This document shows, one piece after another, positions 44,066 to 47,743 of a DNA stretch of 47,743 nt (its first letter is position 1; each line of letters begins with the position of its first letter). The notes under the pieces are model-generated. The model was given only the letters and a program-made list of their open reading frames with translations, was not told the origin of the DNA and did no database searches. A program made the position numbers and the translations under genes. This DNA comes from Caulobacteraceae bacterium (GTDB lineage: Bacteria; Pseudomonadota; Alphaproteobacteria; Caulobacterales; Caulobacteraceae). The stretch spans positions 1-47,743 of the forward strand of contig CANJLK010000023.1 in the NCBI GenBank assembly GCA_947475465.1. Direction: 5' to 3'.

Positions 44066-45490
44066 CTAGGCGGGCGGCAATCCCAGCACGGCCATGGTCT
44101 CGCGCCGCAGCCGCTCGCGCTCGATCTTGCCCATGGCGTTGCGCGGAATGGCCTCGCTCCACGCGAAGCGGACCTCCGGCAGCCTGGCGCCCTTGAGAAT
44201 CGAGGAGAGCTGGTCTCGATCGAACCCTGGGCCACGGACCACCGCCAGCCAGCACGCCTCGATCCCCTGTGGGTCCGGGACGGCGAAGGCCGCGCAGTCG
44301 ACCACGCCTGGGCAGGTCAGGGCCGCGGTCTCCCAAAGGTTCGGCAGGAACTTGTGGCCGCCCAGGTTCATCCGCTCGTCCGCCCGCCCGTCCAGCGCCA
44401 ACTGGCCGTCAGGCAGGATGCGGCCCAGGTCGCCGGGATAGAACCCGCCGTGCCGGAACACCCTGGCGCTGGCGTCCGGATCGCCCAGGTAGCCCTTCGC
44501 CACCCGCTCCCCGCTGATCCGCAACTCGCCCTGCACGCCAGGCGGCAGCGCGTGGCCCTCGCTATCCACAACCTCGACACGTGTCCCCGGGACCGGAGCG
44601 CCCATGAGCGTGTTGAACTGCCCGAGCATTGCGGCATCTGCGACCGCGGCGACCCCACACTCGCTCGCGCCATAGACGATCTGCAGGTCGGATGTCAGCC
44701 GAAGGCGCGCCGTCTCAGCCACATTGAGCGGCAAGATGCTTCCGGTGGTCACCACCCGCAGCCCCGCCTGAAACGGGAAGCCCATGGGCAGGTCGGCCAG
44801 CAACTGCCGCAGATGGCTGGGCACCAAAGCGAGCACGGAAGGCCGAAGCGCGTCGAGTTGTTCGGCCAAACTGTCGCCGCGCATGCCGACCACCGCCGTC
44901 GCGCCCACCGCCCAGGCCGCTGCGGTGGTCGACTGCCCCAGCGAAGTATCGAAGCCCGTGAAGGGGATCCATCGGCCGTCCTTGCCGGACAGGTAGGTGG
45001 TGGCCGCCAGGCGCGCATTGCCCTCGATCGCCCGCCAGGTCTGGGCGATCCGCCTGGGCGGCCCGACGGTGCCCGACGACAGCAGGACCCGGCCGATCTG
45101 GTCCGGCGTGCGCTCGACGGCCGGCAGCTGGTCCGGCGAGACCTCCGCCGCCAGGGCGGCGGCGAACCAGTCCTCTGTCAGCCGCACGCGGCGCGGATCG
45201 TCGAGCGTCTCGCGGTCGCTGAGCCAGAAATCCGGCGAAGGATCGGACGCCGTCGCCGAGGTGACCCCCAGCCGCGCCAGGGCCAGGATCACCACGTGCT
45301 TGAGGTAGTGGTCGGCGATCTGCACCGCGCCGATCCCGAGGCCCGGGGCGACGCCCAGCCCCGCCAGCGCCAGGCCGATGCGGTCCACGTCGCGGTCCAG
45401 CTCGCCGTAGGTCGCCCAGCGCTGCGGGGCGATGATCGCGAGGGCTTGCGGGCGCACCCGGGCGCGGAAACGGACGTAGGCGTCGAACAT
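44066..45490 (-). CDS. AMP-dependent synthetase/ligase family protein (acyl-CoA ligase-like)
   Basis: A 474-residue adenylate-forming enzyme. ANL-superfamily motifs in order: LLSSGTVGPPRRIAQTW (a variant of the S-S-G-T-T-G-x-P-K phosphate loop, with R for K), IVYGASECGVAAVAD (Y-G-x-S/T-E), GFYPGDLGRILPDGQLALDG (G-D-x-G) and NLGGHKFLP. The C-terminal catalytic Lys is in RNAMGKIERERL. Carboxylate activation with ATP, then probably CoA or another acceptor; substrate unknown. It is shorter than the usual 500-600-residue family members. ATG 45490 is the natural start; the open frame continues to 45676 over the murJ leader. It ends 14 bp from modC (convergent). Confidence 0.85.
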   Translation of the reverse strand: MFDAYVRFRARVRPQALAIIAPQRWATYGELDRDVDRIGLALAGLGVAPGLGIGAVQIADHYLKHVVILALARLGVTSATASDPSPDFWLSDRETLDDPRRVRLTEDWFAAALAAEVSPDQLPAVERTPDQIGRVLLSSGTVGPPRRIAQTWRAIEGNARLAATTYLSGKDGRWIPFTGFDTSLGQSTTAAAWAVGATAVVGMRGDSLAEQLDALRPSVLALVPSHLRQLLADLPMGFPFQAGLRVVTTGSILPLNVAETARLRLTSDLQIVYGASECGVAAVADAAMLGQFNTLMGAPVPGTRVEVVDSEGHALPPGVQGELRISGERVAKGYLGDPDASARVFRHGGFYPGDLGRILPDGQLALDGRADERMNLGGHKFLPNLWETAALTCPGVVDCAAFAVPDPQGIEACWLAVVRGPGFDRDQLSSILKGARLPEVRFAWSEAIPRNAMGKIERERLRRETMAVLGLPPA

Positions 45491-45572
45491 GCCCGCGAAC
45501 CTAGACCGTGAACCGCGGATGCGAAACTCCGCGCGCTTGACGCGCTTCCCAACACAGCCGACCAACGCGGTC

Positions 45573-47237
45573 GTGACGACGCCGCCCGCGCCCAGGACCG
45601 ACCCGACCGCCGCCAAGCGGCCCCCCGCGAAGCCCGGCGGCCTGATCCGCTCGTCCCTGGTGTTTTCCGGCTTCACCCTGATCAGCCGCTTCGCCGGTTT
45701 CGCCCGCGACCTCGCCGTCAGCTATTCAATGGGGGCCAGCGCCACATTCGCCGCCGACGCCTTCAACGCGGCGTTTTCCTTCCCGAACCTGTTCCGCCGC
45801 ATCTTCGCGGAAGGCGCCTTCGCCGCGGCTTTCGTCCCGGCCTATTCCCGCTCGCTGGAAAAGGACGGCGAGCAGGTGGCCGACGAGCTGGCCGCCGACG
45901 CCATGGCGACGCTGGCCGCGGCGACGCTGGCCATCACCATCGTGGCCGAGCTGGCCATGCCCTGGCTGATGGCGCTGATGCGGCCCGGCTTCGCCCAGGA
46001 CCCGGAGAAGTACCGGCTGGCGGTGCTGCTCACCCAGATCACCATGCCCTACCTGCCCTGCATGGCGATCTATGCCCACCTCTCAGGCGTGCTGAACGCC
46101 CGCAACCGCTTCATTCTGTCGGGCGCCGCGCCCATCCTGCTCAACGCCTGGACCCTGGTCACCGTCCTGCCGACCCACGATCCGGTGGCGGCCGCCAAGT
46201 GGGCCTCGATCGGCGTGGTCCTGGCCGGCGTCTCGCAGGCGGCCCTGCTCTGGTGGGGGGTCCGGCGCTCGGGCGCCGACGTCACCCTGCGCTGGCCGCG
46301 CCTGACGCCGGAGATCAAGGCCCTGATCGCGCTGGCCATCCCCGGCGCCATCGGCGCCAGCGCCAGCCAGATCAACATCTTCGTCTCCGGCATGCTGGTC
46401 AGCCACGTGAACGGCGCGGCCTCGTGGCTGTCCTACTGCGATCGCCTCTACCAGTTGCCGCAGGGCCTCGTGGGCGTCGCCATCGGCGTGGCCCTGCTGC
46501 CGCGCCTGTCCAGAGCCGTGCAGGCCGGCGACACCCACGCGGCGCGCAAGTCCATGGACGACGCCATCGTCTTCTCCATGGCGCTCACCCTACCCGCCGC
46601 CGCAGCCCTGATCTCGATCCCCTTCTTCCTCATCGACGGCCTCTACACCCGCGGCGCCTTCACCCTGGCCGACGCCCACGCCACGGCGGCGGCCCTGCTG
46701 CAATACGGCTGGGGCGTGCCGGCCTTCGTGCTCGCGCAACTGTTCAGCCGCGCCTTCTTCGCCCGCCAGGACACCAAGACCCCGATGCGCTACGCCCTGG
46801 TATCGGTGGCGGTGAACGTCGGCCTGGGGGTGACCCTGTTCCATTTCGTGGGCGTGCCGGGCATCGCCGCCGCCACCGCCTTCGCCTGGTGGCTCAACGT
46901 CGGCATGATGGGCTGGGCCCTGCACCGGCGGGGCCACTACACCCCCAGCCGCCGCGCCGTGGTGCGCCTGGTGCGGATCCTGGCCGCCGCCGCTGCCCTC
47001 GGCCTCATCCTGGGTGCGGCGTCACACTGGCGCGGGATCATCGAGCAGCTTCTGCGCCCGCTCAGCATAGGTCCCCTGCATGGCAAGGAGATGGCCATCG
47101 CCCTGGTGACGGTCCTGGCCGGCGGCCTCTACCCGCTCCTGCTGTTCGGTTCCGGGGGCCTGACCATGGCCGAGATGAAGGGGGCCCTGCGCCGGCGTCG
47201 CGGCGACCCGCCGGAAGGCCCGGCGGACTTGCCCTGA
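45573..47237 (+). CDS. murJ: Lipid II flippase MurJ (MviN)
   Basis: Transports lipid-linked peptidoglycan precursor across the inner membrane. About 554 residues with fourteen helices. MATE/MVF-fold landmarks: LVFSGFTLISRFAGFARDLA, AFNAAFSFPNLFRRIFAEGA, FAAAFVPAYSRSLEKDG, GVLNARNRFILSGAAPILLN, YQLPQGLVGVAIGVALLPRL, LFSRAFFARQDTKTPMRYAL. The start is uncertain: ATG 45489 (its ATG overlaps the opposite-strand ATG of the ligase gene), ATG 45519 or GTG 45573. I prefer 45573, which leaves space for divergent promoters and gives a typical length. The C-terminus is short and basic. Confidence 0.93.
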   Translation: MTTPPAPRTDPTAAKRPPAKPGGLIRSSLVFSGFTLISRFAGFARDLAVSYSMGASATFAADAFNAAFSFPNLFRRIFAEGAFAAAFVPAYSRSLEKDGEQVADELAADAMATLAAATLAITIVAELAMPWLMALMRPGFAQDPEKYRLAVLLTQITMPYLPCMAIYAHLSGVLNARNRFILSGAAPILLNAWTLVTVLPTHDPVAAAKWASIGVVLAGVSQAALLWWGVRRSGADVTLRWPRLTPEIKALIALAIPGAIGASASQINIFVSGMLVSHVNGAASWLSYCDRLYQLPQGLVGVAIGVALLPRLSRAVQAGDTHAARKSMDDAIVFSMALTLPAAAALISIPFFLIDGLYTRGAFTLADAHATAAALLQYGWGVPAFVLAQLFSRAFFARQDTKTPMRYALVSVAVNVGLGVTLFHFVGVPGIAAATAFAWWLNVGMMGWALHRRGHYTPSRRAVVRLVRILAAAAALGLILGAASHWRGIIEQLLRPLSIGPLHGKEMAIALVTVLAGGLYPLLLFGSGGLTMAEMKGALRRRRGDPPEGPADLP

Positions 47238-47365
47238 GGCCGCCCGGCGACTATGGCGGAGCCATGACTTCTCCGGTCCGCATGTCCTGGCGATGGCGCT
47301 GAGCCGCCTCACCCGCTGAACGGGGCCCTTGCGCCCTCGCGTCCATTCTCCGAGAAGCCATTCCC

Positions 47366-47743
47366 ATGACCGACCAAGCTCCGGCTCCCTACACGGGCCC
47401 ACAACGCGTGCTCTCCGGCGTGCAGCCGTCCGGCGACCTGCACCTGGGCAACTACCTGGGCGCCCTCGTCAAATTCGCGCGCCTGCAGCACGAGACGGAG
47501 ACCTTCATCTTCGTCGCCGACCTGCACGCCATCACCGCCTGGCAGGATCCGTCGAAGCTGAAGCAGCAGGTCCGCGAAATCGCCGCGGCCTATCTGGCCA
47601 CCGGTCTCGACCCCAAGGTCGCCACCATCTTCGCCCAGTCCGCCGTGCCGGCCCACGCTGAGCTCGCCTGGGTGTTCAACTGCGTGGCCCGCCTGGGCTG
47701 GCTCGACCGGATGACCCAGTTCAAGGACAAGGCCGGCAAGCAC
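47366..47743 (+). CDS. trpS: Tryptophanyl-tRNA synthetase (N-terminal 126 residues, runs off window)
   Basis: Class I aminoacyl-tRNA synthetase that charges tRNA-Trp. The start reads MTDQAPAPYTGPQRVLSGVQ, PSGDLHLGNYLGALVKFARL, where HLGN is the HIGH signature of TrpS. It continues with FIFVADLHAITAWQDPSKLK, ATGLDPKVATIFAQSAVPAH and CVARLGWLDRMTQFKDKAGK. The KMSKS part lies beyond the window. ATG 47366 follows a weak GAGAAG. It is 128 bp after murJ; the murJ-trpS order is common in alphaproteobacteria. No gene or strong terminator is visible in the gap. Confidence 0.95.
   Translation, partial: MTDQAPAPYTGPQRVLSGVQPSGDLHLGNYLGALVKFARLQHETETFIFVADLHAITAWQDPSKLKQQVREIAAAYLATGLDPKVATIFAQSAVPAHAELAWVFNCVARLGWLDRMTQFKDKAGKH

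Noticed and set aside
43262..45511. 749-codon plus-strand open frame
   Set aside because: Off-frame reading of modC joined to antisense of the ligase gene.

Overview
This is GC-rich DNA (coding third positions are mostly G or C) from an alphaproteobacterium of the family Caulobacteraceae (Caulobacter/Phenylobacterium type). The evidence is a large NAD-glutamate dehydrogenase, a hybrid kinase with the layout of Caulobacter ShkA, the order rph / hrcA-grpE / dnaN / mutS / glnD / murJ / trpS, and a GTTC-N7-GTTC type LexA site. The window is chromosomal and mostly housekeeping. I see no phage, plasmid, insertion sequence, CRISPR array, rRNA or tRNA gene. Two genes run off the ends: the glutamate dehydrogenase at the left and trpS at the right.

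Layout. 1-11 kb: NAD-glutamate dehydrogenase with a hairpin-rich leader, an AI-2E family permease, a HerA-like ATPase, two short-chain dehydrogenases, a YkvA-like protein, two tandem duplicated EamA transporters and a quinone oxidoreductase. 11-17 kb: rlmN, a DUF350 membrane protein and an anchored trypsin-like protease read rightward; ampG and a ShkA-like hybrid histidine kinase read leftward. 16.6-18.8 kb is a small regulatory and orphan-gene patch: an XRE regulator, a LuxR-type HTH/membrane-tail gene with a second reading frame nested in it, and two Caulobacterales-type orphans separated by two hairpins. 18.8-25.3 kb: comM behind a LexA box, then leftward gshB-sirB1-yraN-rsmI-hemW-rdgB. 25.4-31.2 kb: a DUF2975/XRE pair, a 36-codon gene with its own promoter, rph, hrcA-grpE, a PhyH-family oxygenase and dnaN. 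31.2-41.7 kb: a zf-CHCC protein, a lone ABC ATPase, a GNAT enzyme, mutS, a MASE1 hybrid kinase, glnD and a DUF1428 protein. 41.7-47.7 kb: modABC behind a ModE-type operator, an acyl-CoA-ligase-like protein, murJ and trpS.

How the genes work together. Several neighbours form functional sets: gshB/sirB1/yraN/rsmI (a common alphaproteobacterial cluster), hrcA-grpE (heat shock), modABC (molybdate uptake), DMT2-SDR (overlapping stop and start), and rlmN-DUF350-protease (tightly spaced). Nitrogen control is represented by glutamate dehydrogenase and glnD, and peptidoglycan work by ampG and murJ. Three gene gaps carry palindromic dispersed repeats.

I did not find a convincing new multi-gene system. 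The items most worth a second look are the ShkA-like kinase with a variant linker motif, the nested gene in the LuxR-type gene and the 25-bp palindrome beside it, the 36-codon gene with a near-consensus promoter and palindromes, and the probably leaderless modA under a ModE-type site. All family assignments come from reading translated sequence and from memory; no database search was run.
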